A DNA stretch of 64,000 nt, from contig JAVBRA010000005.1 in NCBI GenBank assembly GCA_031548435.1, positions 22,417-86,416 on the forward strand, in the 5' to 3' direction. The DNA is from JAVBRA01 sp031548435. Its GTDB lineage: Bacteria > Bacteroidota > Bacteroidia > Bacteroidales > Rikenellaceae. The position numbers and the translations under genes are program-made. Positions 52,603 through 61,062 of the stretch are shown piece by piece. Position 1 is the first letter of the stretch; every line of letters starts with the position of its first letter. Under the pieces are notes generated by a model. That model searched no databases, had not been told where the DNA came from, and worked only from the letters and a program-made list of their open reading frames with translations.

Positions 52603-53463
52603 ATGAATCTCAGGAATAGCATGATCGCCGCATCGGTTGCCCTGCTCGCCGCTTGCGGCGGGGCGGAGAAACGGCAGCCCGACGCGGTGTCGGTGTCGAT
52701 CGAGCCGTTGCGATATTTTGTCGACCGCATCGGCGGCGGCGACTTCAAAGTCAACGTGGTGGTTCCGGCGGGTACGAACCCCGAAATCTACGAGCCGACG
52801 CCCGAAACGCTGAAAGCGGTGGCGCGGTCGGCGGCTTATCTGGCCGTGGGGCATATCGAATTCGAACTGGCGATGCTCAAGGCCATCGAACGCAACAGCC
52901 CCGGAGTGAGGTTCGTGACGCTCTCCGACGGGATTGCGCCGGTCGAATCGTCCCATTATCACGAAGATCACGGCCACAACCACACCGCGGTCGACCCCCA
53001 TGTGTGGGTGGCCCCGCGTGAGGTGAAAGCGATGGCCGGCAATATTTTGAACACCCTCAGGCAGATCATGCCCGATTCGGCGGCTAAATATGAAGCCAAT
53101 TACCGCGATTTCGCCGCCGCCCTCGATTCGATGGATTCGGTGGCCACGCGCACATTGGGGGCCATGCCGGTGAAAACGGTGCTGGTGCAGCATCCGGCGC
53201 TGACCTATCTGGCCCGCGATTACGGATTTACGCAGGTGAGCATCGAGCACGAGGGCAAAGAGCCGTCGGTAAAGCATATCAAAGAGCTGGTCGACGTTGC
53301 GCGCGCGGCGGGAGTGAAGAAAGTGTTCTGCCAGCGCGAATTCTCTCCGGCTCCGGCGCAGGCGGTGGCGGCTGAGATCGGCGGGGAAGTGGTTTTCATC
53401 GACCTGCTGTCGTACGATTGGGAGAGCAATATCTTCCATATTATCAACTCATTGAATTATTGA
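52603..53463 (+). CDS. Zinc/manganese ABC transporter substrate-binding lipoprotein (ZnuA type)
   Basis: 286 residues. Lipoprotein signal ending LLAACGG (Cys at 18). ZnuA-family features: PLRYFVDRIGGGDFKVNVVV, GHIEFE (metal-site His), the His-rich loop HYHEDHGHNH and VDPHVWVAP (second His), then LVQHPALTYLARDYGF and the C-terminal DLLSYDWESNIFHII (Asp). Periplasmic capture of Zn2+ or Mn2+ for import. Followed after 3 bases by the ATPase gene; the membrane permease gene is not here. Confidence 0.93.
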   Translation: MNLRNSMIAASVALLAACGGAEKRQPDAVSVSIEPLRYFVDRIGGGDFKVNVVVPAGTNPEIYEPTPETLKAVARSAAYLAVGHIEFELAMLKAIERNSPGVRFVTLSDGIAPVESSHYHEDHGHNHTAVDPHVWVAPREVKAMAGNILNTLRQIMPDSAAKYEANYRDFAAALDSMDSVATRTLGAMPVKTVLVQHPALTYLARDYGFTQVSIEHEGKEPSVKHIKELVDVARAAGVKKVFCQREFSPAPAQAVAAEIGGEVVFIDLLSYDWESNIFHIINSLNY

Positions 53464-53466
53464 CAG

Positions 53467-54180
53467 ATGCCTCTGGTCAGCATAAAAAACCTGTCGGTCG
53501 GATACAACGGCAAGCGGGTGCTTGAAGATATCAGCCTTGATATCGGGGAGCGCGATTTCATTGCCGTGATCGGCGGAAACGGCGGCGGCAAAACCACGCT
53601 GGTGAAGGCGTTGCTGAAACTGATTCCTTATCAGGGCCAGGTCGTCTATTCTCCCCGGGTGGAGTCGGGGGGTGTGCGGCGCATCGGTTACCTGCCGCAG
53701 ATCAACCCGGTCGACCGCAGTTTCCCGATTACCGTGGCCGATGTTATTTTGTCCGGGCTGCAAGCCGAAAAGGGGCTCTTCGGCCGCTACACCGGGGCCG
53801 ACAGGAGCAAAGCGCGCCAACTGGCCGCCCGCGCTTCGTTGGAAAAATACTTCGACCGGACAATAAAGCACCTTTCGGGCGGCGAGATGCAACGCGTGCT
53901 GCTGTGCCGGGCGCTGATCTCCGATCCGGCGCTGCTGATCCTCGATGAACCGGCCAACTACATCGACAGCACGTTCGAACGCGAACTTTACGCCATGCTC
54001 AAAGAGCTGAACGAAACGATGGCCATTGTCGTGGTTTCGCACAACATCATGCATGTGGCGCCTTACGTCAAAAGCATCGCCTGTGTCAACCGCACGCTCT
54101 ACTACCAACCGTCTAACCAGATCACGCCGCGCATCCAACAGCTCACCTTCTGCCCCGAGTGCCAGACTCCCCATTTATAA
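53467..54180 (+). CDS. Metal ABC transporter ATP-binding protein (ZnuC type)
   Basis: 237 residues. Walker A is GGNGGGKTTLVKALL (a Gly replaces the more common Pro/Ser), Q-loop YLPQINPVDR, signature LSGGEMQRVLLCRALISDPA, Walker B LLILDEPANYID, H-loop VVVSHN. Matches FecCD/ZnuC-type importer ATPases. Second gene of the pair after the ZnuA-type lipoprotein. The next gene (54338) is convergent and unrelated, so the permease must come from elsewhere in the genome or is lost. Confidence 0.93.
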   Translation: MPLVSIKNLSVGYNGKRVLEDISLDIGERDFIAVIGGNGGGKTTLVKALLKLIPYQGQVVYSPRVESGGVRRIGYLPQINPVDRSFPITVADVILSGLQAEKGLFGRYTGADRSKARQLAARASLEKYFDRTIKHLSGGEMQRVLLCRALISDPALLILDEPANYIDSTFERELYAMLKELNETMAIVVVSHNIMHVAPYVKSIACVNRTLYYQPSNQITPRIQQLTFCPECQTPHL

Positions 54181-54280
54181 GGTGGTCTTCCCGGCCTCTC
54201 AGAATGGCAATCATCTCTTCCCGGCCGGCCCGAAGCGCGTTATCCCCCGGAAAAAACCGGTTCGAACAATCCCGTAAAAT

Positions 54281-54312
54281 AAAAAGCCGTGCGGCGAACT
54301 TCACCACACGGC
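54281..54312 (-). terminator. Terminator after the phosphotransferase gene
   Basis: GCCGTG pairs with CACGGC; T run on the minus strand follows. 26 bases after the stop at 54338. Confidence 0.7.
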
Positions 54313-54337
54313 CCCGGAAAACTTAAACCGGTTGCGA

Positions 54338-55438
54338 CTATTTGGCTTTGGCCGCTTCCTCCTTGACGATCTTACACATTTCGGAGTACTGGTCTTCCAT
54401 GCTCTTGAGCAGCTTGTACTGGGCGCGGGTGCGCACCAGGTTGTGCTGCTGGTTCTTGACTTTGTAGTACTTGTCGCCGTCGATGTAGTCCATCAAAAAG
54501 CGCAGCACCTGCTCGAAGGTGATGTACTTGGCCGAGAAAGCCAGGTAATCGATCTCGTGCTGGTTCAGGAACCGGATCGCTTCCGAGAGGTATCCCTGCG
54601 TGTAGCCGCGGAAAATATTGATGTCCATCGACACGTTGTCGAGGTTGGTGTCGTCTTCCAGACCGGTGTTGGTGTACGAGCGCATGGCGTCGCCGTAGTC
54701 GTTCAGGCAGGTGGCCGACAACACGGTGTCCAGGTCGATTACGCACAGCACGTTGCCGTTGTGGTCGAACAGGATGTTGTTGATCTTTGTGTCGTTGTGC
54801 GTCACGCGGGTGGGGATGATCCCTTTTTCGTACAGTTCCCAGAATTTGAGCATTTCGTCGCGGCGCGATTCGATCCACGAGATCTCTTCGGCTACCACGG
54901 CCTTACGCCCCACGGGATCTTTGGCCAGCGTTTCGTCCCACTGTTTGAAGCGGTAGCGGATGTTATGGAAACCGGGAAGGATGTCGGCCAGCGGCTCCTT
55001 GAAGTCGGCCAGCATCGCCTGAAACTTGCCGATGCCCTTCCCCCCCTGATAGGCCAATTCGGGTGTGGCGGCCGACTGGTAAGCCACCGTGTCTTCGATG
55101 AATACGCACACTGCCCAGAATTCGCCCTCTTCGTCTTTGTAATAGAGTTTGCCGTCTTTGGTGGGGATGATGGTCATCGCCTCGCGCATGGGATCGCCGC
55201 CGGCTTCCACCACCTTCTTTTTCAGGTGCATGGTCACGCGGTAGATGTTGTCCATCATGGCCGGCACGTCCTTGAAGATGTTTTTGTTCTTGCGCTGGAG
55301 GATGTAGTTGGGGGTGGTGGCCTCGGCCGTGGTGATGATCAGCGTGTCGTTGATGAAGCCTTCGCCCAGCGGCTTGACATTGAGAACAGTACCCTCAAGG
55401 GCAAACTGGTTGCAGATGTGATTGAGCTTTGTTTCCAT
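54338..55438 (-). CDS. Aminoglycoside-phosphotransferase-fold kinase (N-acetylhexosamine-kinase-like)
   Basis: 366 residues, cytoplasmic. APH/protein-kinase-like fold: nucleotide loop VLNVKPLGEGFINDTLIITT, YILQRKNKNIFKD with the ATP Lys, catalytic THNDTKINNILFDHNGN (HxDxxxxN) and metal-binding VLCVIDLDTVLS (DxD). Similar proteins include N-acetylhexosamine 1-kinase (NahK) in bifidobacteria; the substrate here is not shown by the sequence. The ATG at 55438 begins the conserved region METKLNHICN; longer frames upstream overlap noncoding sequence. No sugar operon adjacent. Confidence 0.87.
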   Translation of the reverse strand: METKLNHICNQFALEGTVLNVKPLGEGFINDTLIITTAEATTPNYILQRKNKNIFKDVPAMMDNIYRVTMHLKKKVVEAGGDPMREAMTIIPTKDGKLYYKDEEGEFWAVCVFIEDTVAYQSAATPELAYQGGKGIGKFQAMLADFKEPLADILPGFHNIRYRFKQWDETLAKDPVGRKAVVAEEISWIESRRDEMLKFWELYEKGIIPTRVTHNDTKINNILFDHNGNVLCVIDLDTVLSATCLNDYGDAMRSYTNTGLEDDTNLDNVSMDINIFRGYTQGYLSEAIRFLNQHEIDYLAFSAKYITFEQVLRFLMDYIDGDKYYKVKNQQHNLVRTRAQYKLLKSMEDQYSEMCKIVKEEAAKAK

Positions 55439-55644
55439 AAATGCAGTCTCTGTTTTTAGGTTTTGAAAATTTAACGTAAAGTTAGGGAATATTTTTTCAT
55501 AACCAAACAGATGCGTCGCTTTTAGTTGCACCCACAGGGTATTTGCGGATACAGGGCATATGTTCCGCAGGCATTCCCGGACAGTGCAGCGCAAAAGAAA
55601 GAGGCGGCGCCCGGGAAACATTATCCGCCTTTGATCGTTATATG

Positions 55645-56103
55645 TTAAAGCAGATCGAACGCGGGGATGTCGCTGATGAATGAGTAGCAGGGGTCGCACT
55701 CTTTTTTGATCTCCGAGCAATAGTGCTTCAACCCATTGGTAATGACCAGGTAAGGGGCGTCGAGAACCAGGTTGTAGCGGGCCGCCTGATCCATCACTTT
55801 TTGGGTGATATGCACCGTGGACGCCTTGCACTCGACGACGATGCGCGGCTGCAACTGGCGGTTGAACACCACCACGTCGGCGCGGAATGCCATGTGGTTA
55901 TAGCTGAAAGCGTGCTCTTGCTTGATGAGCGCCGGCGGCACCTGCTTGTGGGTGATGAGGTAGTTGATGAAATGTTGGCGCACCCACTCTTCGGGGGTAA
56001 GGGTCAGCCATTTGGCCCGGATGGGGTCCCATATCTGATGTTGCCCGTGATCCATGGTGCGGAGCCGGGGCTCGTAGGACGGCAGGTTCAATGAGGTTTT
56101 CAT
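55645..56103 (-). CDS. HSDR_N-domain protein (orphan PD-(D/E)XK-like)
   Basis: 152 residues. Matches the N-terminal nuclease domain of type I restriction R subunits: EEWVRQHFINYLITHKQVPP, FRADVVVFNRQLQPRIVVEC followed by KAS (D...ExK), and DAPYLVITNGLKHYCSEI. Single-domain proteins of this type are common in Bacteroidetes. No hsdM or hsdS gene is near, so it is not part of an evident restriction system. A perfect -7 box lies 64 bases upstream. Function unknown. Confidence 0.9.
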   Translation of the reverse strand: MKTSLNLPSYEPRLRTMDHGQHQIWDPIRAKWLTLTPEEWVRQHFINYLITHKQVPPALIKQEHAFSYNHMAFRADVVVFNRQLQPRIVVECKASTVHITQKVMDQAARYNLVLDAPYLVITNGLKHYCSEIKKECDPCYSFISDIPAFDLL

Positions 56104-56166
56104 GGCTTGACATTAAAGAGGTTACAAACTCCGAGCAATTACCGCCATTATCTTGATGTTTATTCT

Positions 56167-56174
56167 CAAAGATA
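56167..56174 (-). promoter_or_regulatory. -7 box for the HSDR_N gene
   Basis: Perfect TATCTTTG on the minus strand, 64 bases before the ATG at 56103. Confidence 0.7.
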
Positions 56175-56296
56175 CGGTTTTATATCGGGATAAGCAAAAA
56201 GCGGGCCCGTTTTTATCAGTTCTGTTGTTTTTGCTATATTTACATCTATTTTAATGACTTCCAAAACTGTGGAAACGATATTATAATGTCTTGCGA

Positions 56297-58084
56297 ATGA
56301 GGTTTGCCGCCGTTCTTGTTTTGTTGCTTGTCGTTGCTGTTTATCCGTCCCGTGCCAGGGAGACGGATCGCCCCGATATTCTGCAAGATTCGATCTCGCT
56401 GCGCCGCAAGCAAAAAACCAACCTGGTGCTCGATTCGCTCAAGACCCGGGTCGACAACGGTGCGCTCTCCCGGTTCTTATTCGGGTCGCTGATCAAGAAC
56501 GGCAGGAACGCCAAACTCGAAGACGAACGGGATATCTTTGCGGAGTTCGAGGGACGGCGCATCTCTTCGATCAACATCGTTTGCAACGACGTCTATCCCA
56601 ACGACAGTTTGCGCCTGCATAAGTTCCTCAATGCGGTGAACCTGTTCAAAACCGCGCGGATGTATATCCGCCAGAACCTGTTCTTCAAAGTGGGCGACCC
56701 GCTCTCGGGCAAGACCCTGAACAGCAACGAACACTTTATCCGCGACCTGCCTTCGATCGTTGATGCGGCCATTGTGGCGCGCGACGACGGGGAGGGCGGC
56801 GTCGAAGTGTGGGTCATCACCTACGACAAGTGGAGTGTGGGCGCCGAGGCGCTGTACAGCCCCTCGCGCGAGTCGTTCATCACCCTCTACGACAAAAACT
56901 TCTTCGGGTTGGGGCACGACATCCGCCTGCGCACCAACTTTTTCAAAGATCCTCCCTATTATTACGGCAACCAACTCTTTTACAGGGTCAGCAACCTGTT
57001 CGGCACCTTCTGGACGGCTGATTTTGCGGTGGGCAAAGGCTACGGCCACAGCGGGTTCGAGGGGCAGGCCTATAAAGATTTCATTCTGCCGGACGATTAC
57101 AGCGCCGGAGTCCGTTACAATAATGTCCACAGCGCCGACTCGCTGTCGTTCGAACCGGGCGGCGTGAGTTACTGCAAAGAGGAATTTGCCGTGTGGGGCG
57201 GCAAGTCGTGGTTCATGCCCCGCGCCGACAACAGTTTCTTTCTCCAGGGCAAGCTCTACTCGCAATACTACTCCCACTGTTCGCTTCCGTTGACCCTCTC
57301 GCTGAATCCCTATTACCACAACCAAAGGGGGGTGCTGCTGTCGGCGGGGATATACAAAGAGAACTTCTACAAAGGGCGCCTGATCTACGGTTTCGGCCGA
57401 ACCGAGGACATTCCCTACGGCTATAACCTTACTTTCTTCGGCGGTTGGGAGCGCAGCCAGTTCAACGACCGCGGCTATATGGGAGGCAGCTTCACCTCGG
57501 GGACGAGGTTCCGGTGGGGATATGTCAGTACGCAGGTTGAACTCGGATCGTTCGTCCACGGCCAACGCTTTACCGAAGGGGTGCTCAATGCCAACCTCAA
57601 GTCGTTTTCGGAGATGGTCTACATGCACCGTTGCGGGCTGAGGTTCTTTCTCAATGCCTACTACACGCTGGGGTTCAACCGCGGCCAGGGCGAGAAGGAG
57701 TGGCTCGATTTCAACCGCGAATACGGTCTCACCAACCTCAAAAACAACCTTTATTCTGGCAATAATCGGCTGGTTGTCAATGCCGAGGCGGTGATCTTCA
57801 CCCCCATCGACCTGTTGGGGTTCAACATGGCGTTTTTCGGGTACATGGACATGGGGTGGATCGGCGACGAGCGGTTCCTTGCGCGTACGCCCATGACGGT
57901 GGTCGGGGTGGGGCTGCGGATCAAGAACGACCGCTTTATCATCCCCAACTTCCAGTTCAGTTTCGGCTATCCGCTTCAGGACGCCCTGCGCGACAAGGTG
58001 CGTTTCTACCGTTTTTCCACCGAGGAGATGTTGGACATGCACCGTTTCCTGCCCCTGGAGCCGAACCATTTCCAGTACCGGTGA
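56297..58084 (+). CDS. Outer-membrane protein with POTRA-like domain and Omp85-type barrel
   Basis: 595 residues, signal peptide MRFAAVLVLLLVVAVYPSRA. Residues about 75-160 form a POTRA-like unit (ISSINIVCNDVYPNDSLRLH, FKVGDPLSGKTLNSNEHFIR, VEVWVITYDKWSVGAEALYS). The rest is a long barrel with GLGHDIRLRTNFFKD, and strands to the end (IPNFQFSFGYPLQDALRDKV). TamA/BamA relative but with a C-terminus that extends past the last strand. The start at 56297 (ATG); a TTG two codons earlier is unlikely. Precedes an NlpC/P60 gene by 73 bases. Probably exports or assembles an envelope component; inference. Confidence 0.82.
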   Translation: MRFAAVLVLLLVVAVYPSRARETDRPDILQDSISLRRKQKTNLVLDSLKTRVDNGALSRFLFGSLIKNGRNAKLEDERDIFAEFEGRRISSINIVCNDVYPNDSLRLHKFLNAVNLFKTARMYIRQNLFFKVGDPLSGKTLNSNEHFIRDLPSIVDAAIVARDDGEGGVEVWVITYDKWSVGAEALYSPSRESFITLYDKNFFGLGHDIRLRTNFFKDPPYYYGNQLFYRVSNLFGTFWTADFAVGKGYGHSGFEGQAYKDFILPDDYSAGVRYNNVHSADSLSFEPGGVSYCKEEFAVWGGKSWFMPRADNSFFLQGKLYSQYYSHCSLPLTLSLNPYYHNQRGVLLSAGIYKENFYKGRLIYGFGRTEDIPYGYNLTFFGGWERSQFNDRGYMGGSFTSGTRFRWGYVSTQVELGSFVHGQRFTEGVLNANLKSFSEMVYMHRCGLRFFLNAYYTLGFNRGQGEKEWLDFNREYGLTNLKNNLYSGNNRLVVNAEAVIFTPIDLLGFNMAFFGYMDMGWIGDERFLARTPMTVVGVGLRIKNDRFIIPNFQFSFGYPLQDALRDKVRFYRFSTEEMLDMHRFLPLEPNHFQYR

Positions 58085-58123
58085 TTGTTTTGGCGTGTCG
58101 GGGAGGAGGCCGGCACTTTTCAC

Positions 58124-58131
58124 TATCTTTG
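58124..58131 (+). promoter_or_regulatory. -7 box for the NlpC/P60 gene
   Basis: Perfect TATCTTTG, 26 bases before the ATG at 58158, showing the NlpC/P60 gene has its own promoter. Confidence 0.75.
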
Positions 58132-58157
58132 AGACCGAATAATTGAACGAAAATAAA

Positions 58158-58706
58158 ATGAGACTGTTGCGATTTTTCATCTGTTTACTGTTGATCGCGC
58201 CCCTTGCCGCGGGCTCCGGGACAGCCGGTGCGGCCGCCGGCGCTTCGTCCGACGACAAAACGAGCGAGATCGTCCACAAATACGCCCTGCTGCTGGGGGT
58301 CGACGATTCGGTGATCTGCAATCCCCAACTTTACATGGTTATCGATGAGTGGATGGGCACTCCCTACAAATACGGAGGCAACAGCAAAACGGGCGCCGAC
58401 TGCTCGGGCTTTGTGGGCCAGGTGATGAAGCATTTCAGCTCGGCGCCGCTTCCCCGCAGCGCGTCGGGAATGTCCGAAGTTGTGACGCTGAAAAAGAAAG
58501 AAGACCTGCAAGAGGGCGACCTGGTGTTCTTCAACCTGAGGGATATACCGAACAAACACGTGGGCATCTACCTGCACAACGGCTGGTTTGTCCATTCGTC
58601 GTCGTACCGGGGTGTGGGCGTCACGCTCAACAACCTTGGCGCCGAGAACTACAAGCGCCGTTTCAGCAAATGCGGTTCGATCGAACTGGACAAAGTGACA
58701 GAGTAG
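58158..58706 (+). CDS. NlpC/P60 family cysteine peptidase
   Basis: 182 residues, exported (MRLLRFFICLLLIAPLAAGS). Peptidoglycan gamma-D-Glu-diaminopimelate hydrolase fold with catalytic Cys in TGADCSGFVGQVM, His in KHVGIYLHNGWFVHSS, and third residue region. The gap from the signal to the domain is short, so it is a single-domain enzyme. The in-frame TTG at 58143 is a poorer start. Acts in wall turnover or on external muropeptides. Confidence 0.93.
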   Translation: MRLLRFFICLLLIAPLAAGSGTAGAAAGASSDDKTSEIVHKYALLLGVDDSVICNPQLYMVIDEWMGTPYKYGGNSKTGADCSGFVGQVMKHFSSAPLPRSASGMSEVVTLKKKEDLQEGDLVFFNLRDIPNKHVGIYLHNGWFVHSSSYRGVGVTLNNLGAENYKRRFSKCGSIELDKVTE

Positions 58707-58800
58707 GGTTGGCAAACTATTTGCATGCTTTAAACGAACAATCGTTGTTGTACCGCCCATAATTCAAATTCGAAACAATAATCACTAAAAACAATAAACC

Positions 58801-59433
58801 ATGTCGACATTAGTAGGAAAACCCGCCCCTTTTTTCACCGCCAACGCCGTGGTGAACGGCAACCGCTTCGAAAGCGGCTTTTCGCTCGATCGTTATATCG
58901 GGAAGAAATATGTGATTTTCTTTTTCTATCCGGGCGACTTCACGTTCGTCTGCCCGTCGGAACTGCTGGCCTTCCAGGATCGCCTGGGCGACTTCGAACG
59001 CCTGAACACGGCCGTGGTGGCCTGTTCGGTCGACTCGCACTATTCGCACTTCAAGTGGCTCCAGACCGAGCTGAACCAGGGCGGCATCAAAGGGGTTACC
59101 TATCCCGTGGTGGCCGATTTCACCAAGACCATTTCGTATAACTATGGCGTGCTGGCGGGCGATTACCTGTACAACGAAGCCGGAGAGTTCGCCTTCGAGG
59201 GCAACCCCACGGCTTACCGCGGCCTGTTCCTCATTGACAGGGAGGGAATGGTGCGCCACCAGCTGGTCAACGATATGCCGCTGGGCCGCAGTGTCGAGGA
59301 GGCGGTGCGCATGGTCGAGGCGCTTCAGTTTTTCGAAGAGAACGGCGAGGTGTGTCCCGCCAACTGGCACAAAGGAGCGAAGGGCATGACGCCCACGGCC
59401 GAAGGGGTAGCCGACTATCTGGCTAACCGATAG
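58801..59433 (+). CDS. 2-Cys peroxiredoxin (AhpC/Prx1 type)
   Basis: 210 residues, cytoplasmic. Peroxidatic Cys51 in FYPGDFTFVCPSELLAF; resolving Cys185 in NGEVCPANWHKGAKG. Reduces H2O2 and organic peroxides. Between VLAGDYLYNEAGEFAFEGNP and TAYRGLFLIDREGM there are about ten residues more than in typical AhpC. No ahpF follows, so the reductant would be a thioredoxin or other partner. Monocistronic. Confidence 0.95.
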   Translation: MSTLVGKPAPFFTANAVVNGNRFESGFSLDRYIGKKYVIFFFYPGDFTFVCPSELLAFQDRLGDFERLNTAVVACSVDSHYSHFKWLQTELNQGGIKGVTYPVVADFTKTISYNYGVLAGDYLYNEAGEFAFEGNPTAYRGLFLIDREGMVRHQLVNDMPLGRSVEEAVRMVEALQFFEENGEVCPANWHKGAKGMTPTAEGVADYLANR

Positions 59434-59610
59434 GCCGGCCGATGGATTGCCCGGTGGTGGTTGCGGTCGGTTCCGCCCGCAACTTTCTCTGCCCCGCAGA
59501 GGGTTGCCGGAAATATTTTGTTCCGGTCGATTGATAAAAAATATCCATATTTGATTGCGTTTGGATCGAAATTTGCATTTCTGATATATACGATTATTCA
59601 ACCTTAAAAC

Positions 59611-60201
59611 ATGAAGCGTATGAGAAGTGAAGTATTGGATTCATTGAAGTCGGCCGTCAGGAATTGGTGGCTCTCCGTTTTGGTGGGTGTGTTGTTTGTG
59701 GGGCTGGGGCTATGGATGTTGTTCATTCCTGTCGAAAGCTATGTGGCTATCAGCGTGGTGTTCAGTATTTTTATGTTTGTGATCGGGATTTTCGAGATTG
59801 CCTTCGCGGTCAGTAACACCAAGGTGCTACGGGGCTGGGGCTGGACCTTTACCGGAGGGATCATTGACCTGATAGTGGGTATGATTCTGATGGCCTATCC
59901 GGGTTTGTCGATGGCCGTCATTCCGTTTATCCTTGCTTTCTGGCTGATGTTCCGCGGGTTCAGTTCGGTGGGGTTTGCCATCGACATGAGCCGCTATGGC
60001 ATCACCAATTGGGGATGGTATCTGATTTTCGGCATTCTGGCCATCCTCTGCTCGCTGATGGTGATCTGGCAGCCGGCCGTGGGCGGGTTCGCCACCGTGT
60101 TGGTGATTTCGTTCGCATTCCTGTTTGTGGGAGTGGCCCGCATCATGATCGGCATCGAACTCAAGTGTTTCAATAACAGAAATAAAGAACTTTTTCAGTA
60201 G
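59611..60201 (+). CDS. HdeD family (DUF308) membrane protein
   Basis: 196 residues with six TM helices (e.g. WLSVLVGVLFVGLGLWMLFI, VVFSIFMFVIGIFEIAFAVS, FTGGIIDLIVGMILMAYPGL, MAVIPFILAFWLMFRGFSSV, WYLIFGILAILCSLMVIWQP, VLVISFAFLFVGVARIMIGI). HdeD is linked to acid resistance in E. coli; broader members are of unknown function. MRSEVLD three codons in is an alternative start. Terminates at the hairpin at 60245. Confidence 0.9.
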   Translation: MKRMRSEVLDSLKSAVRNWWLSVLVGVLFVGLGLWMLFIPVESYVAISVVFSIFMFVIGIFEIAFAVSNTKVLRGWGWTFTGGIIDLIVGMILMAYPGLSMAVIPFILAFWLMFRGFSSVGFAIDMSRYGITNWGWYLIFGILAILCSLMVIWQPAVGGFATVLVISFAFLFVGVARIMIGIELKCFNNRNKELFQ

Positions 60202-60244
60202 GGGATGATGTTCTCAACCCATTTTAATTTGAAATCAACCCCGG

Positions 60245-60271
60245 GCCGCCTTTGATGGGCGGCTTTTTTTT
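60245..60271 (+). terminator. Terminator after the HdeD gene
   Basis: GCCGCC / GGCGGC stem followed by eight T. Confidence 0.88.
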
Positions 60272-60373
60272 GCGGGGCTTTGTTGCATGAAGTCCATTTG
60301 AGTGCCATCCCCGATTTGATCGGGATCTCCTTTTATGCTGTCATTCCGGGGCAGGCAGAGATTAATCCGTCGT

Positions 60374-60964
60374 TTATCTCAGGATGCCTGCCCCGGCAAA
60401 TACTTTCCGGTAGGCTTCGGCTTTGTCGGCCAGCGGCTTGGGGTATGCGCGCGAGGATGAGGGCATGCGGCAGTGCCTGATGCGGCGTCCCTCGAACATG
60501 AAGCCGATGCATTCTCCCACTTTCGGCATCGGGATGTCGAACATGGCAGAAAGCGTGGCTGCCGCCTTTTCGCCCGTGGTGACGATGGCAGTGCATCGCG
60601 GAATGGCTCGGATCATGGCGCCGACGTCGGCCGGCTCGACGATCTCCAGAAAGTTGTCTGATGCGTTGTCGCGATGGCGGACGACGCGGAGGGCGGTGTC
60701 GCTCAGGGCGATCCCTTTGTCGTTCAGGAAGTCTTGTATCCTCCCCGGGTCGAATTTCTTTGTGGCCGGAACAATAAAATGATCTTTATCGCCGAAAAAC
60801 ACCACTCCGAAAATCCGCCACATATCGTTCTGCAGATTGGGATAGTAAAAATCCATCGACCAACGTTCGCGCTTGGGAGGAAAGCTGCCCAGCATCAGCA
60901 CCGTGGCTTCCGGAGGAAGGAATGGGCTTAGCGGATGTGATTCGGTCTCGGTTATCCGGGTCAT
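60374..60964 (-). CDS. Uracil-DNA-glycosylase superfamily protein
   Basis: 196 residues. Pattern of the single-domain DNA-deoxyinosine/uracil glycosylases: VLMLGSFPPKRERWSMDFYY (motif 1), LQNDMWRIFGVVFFGDKDHF, VEPADVGAMIRAIPRCTAIV, and the C-terminal motif RHCRMPSSSRAYP. Removes damaged bases from DNA. The ATG at 60964 precedes ITETESHPLSPFLPPEATVL; a longer frame would start 38 codons earlier in noncoding sequence. Precise family (MUG, HDG or other) not resolved. Confidence 0.82.
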   Translation of the reverse strand: MTRITETESHPLSPFLPPEATVLMLGSFPPKRERWSMDFYYPNLQNDMWRIFGVVFFGDKDHFIVPATKKFDPGRIQDFLNDKGIALSDTALRVVRHRDNASDNFLEIVEPADVGAMIRAIPRCTAIVTTGEKAAATLSAMFDIPMPKVGECIGFMFEGRRIRHCRMPSSSRAYPKPLADKAEAYRKVFAGAGILR

Positions 60965-61062
60965 TTTTGTTTGCACGAAGTTATTGCACGATATTTGATG
61001 TGGAATTAGAAATCCGACGCCCGAAGACAAATTTCCGGGAATCGGTGCAAATATAACAGACC

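Noticed and set aside
55645..56103. Part of a type I restriction system
   Set aside because: No hsdM or hsdS and the protein is only the N-terminal domain.
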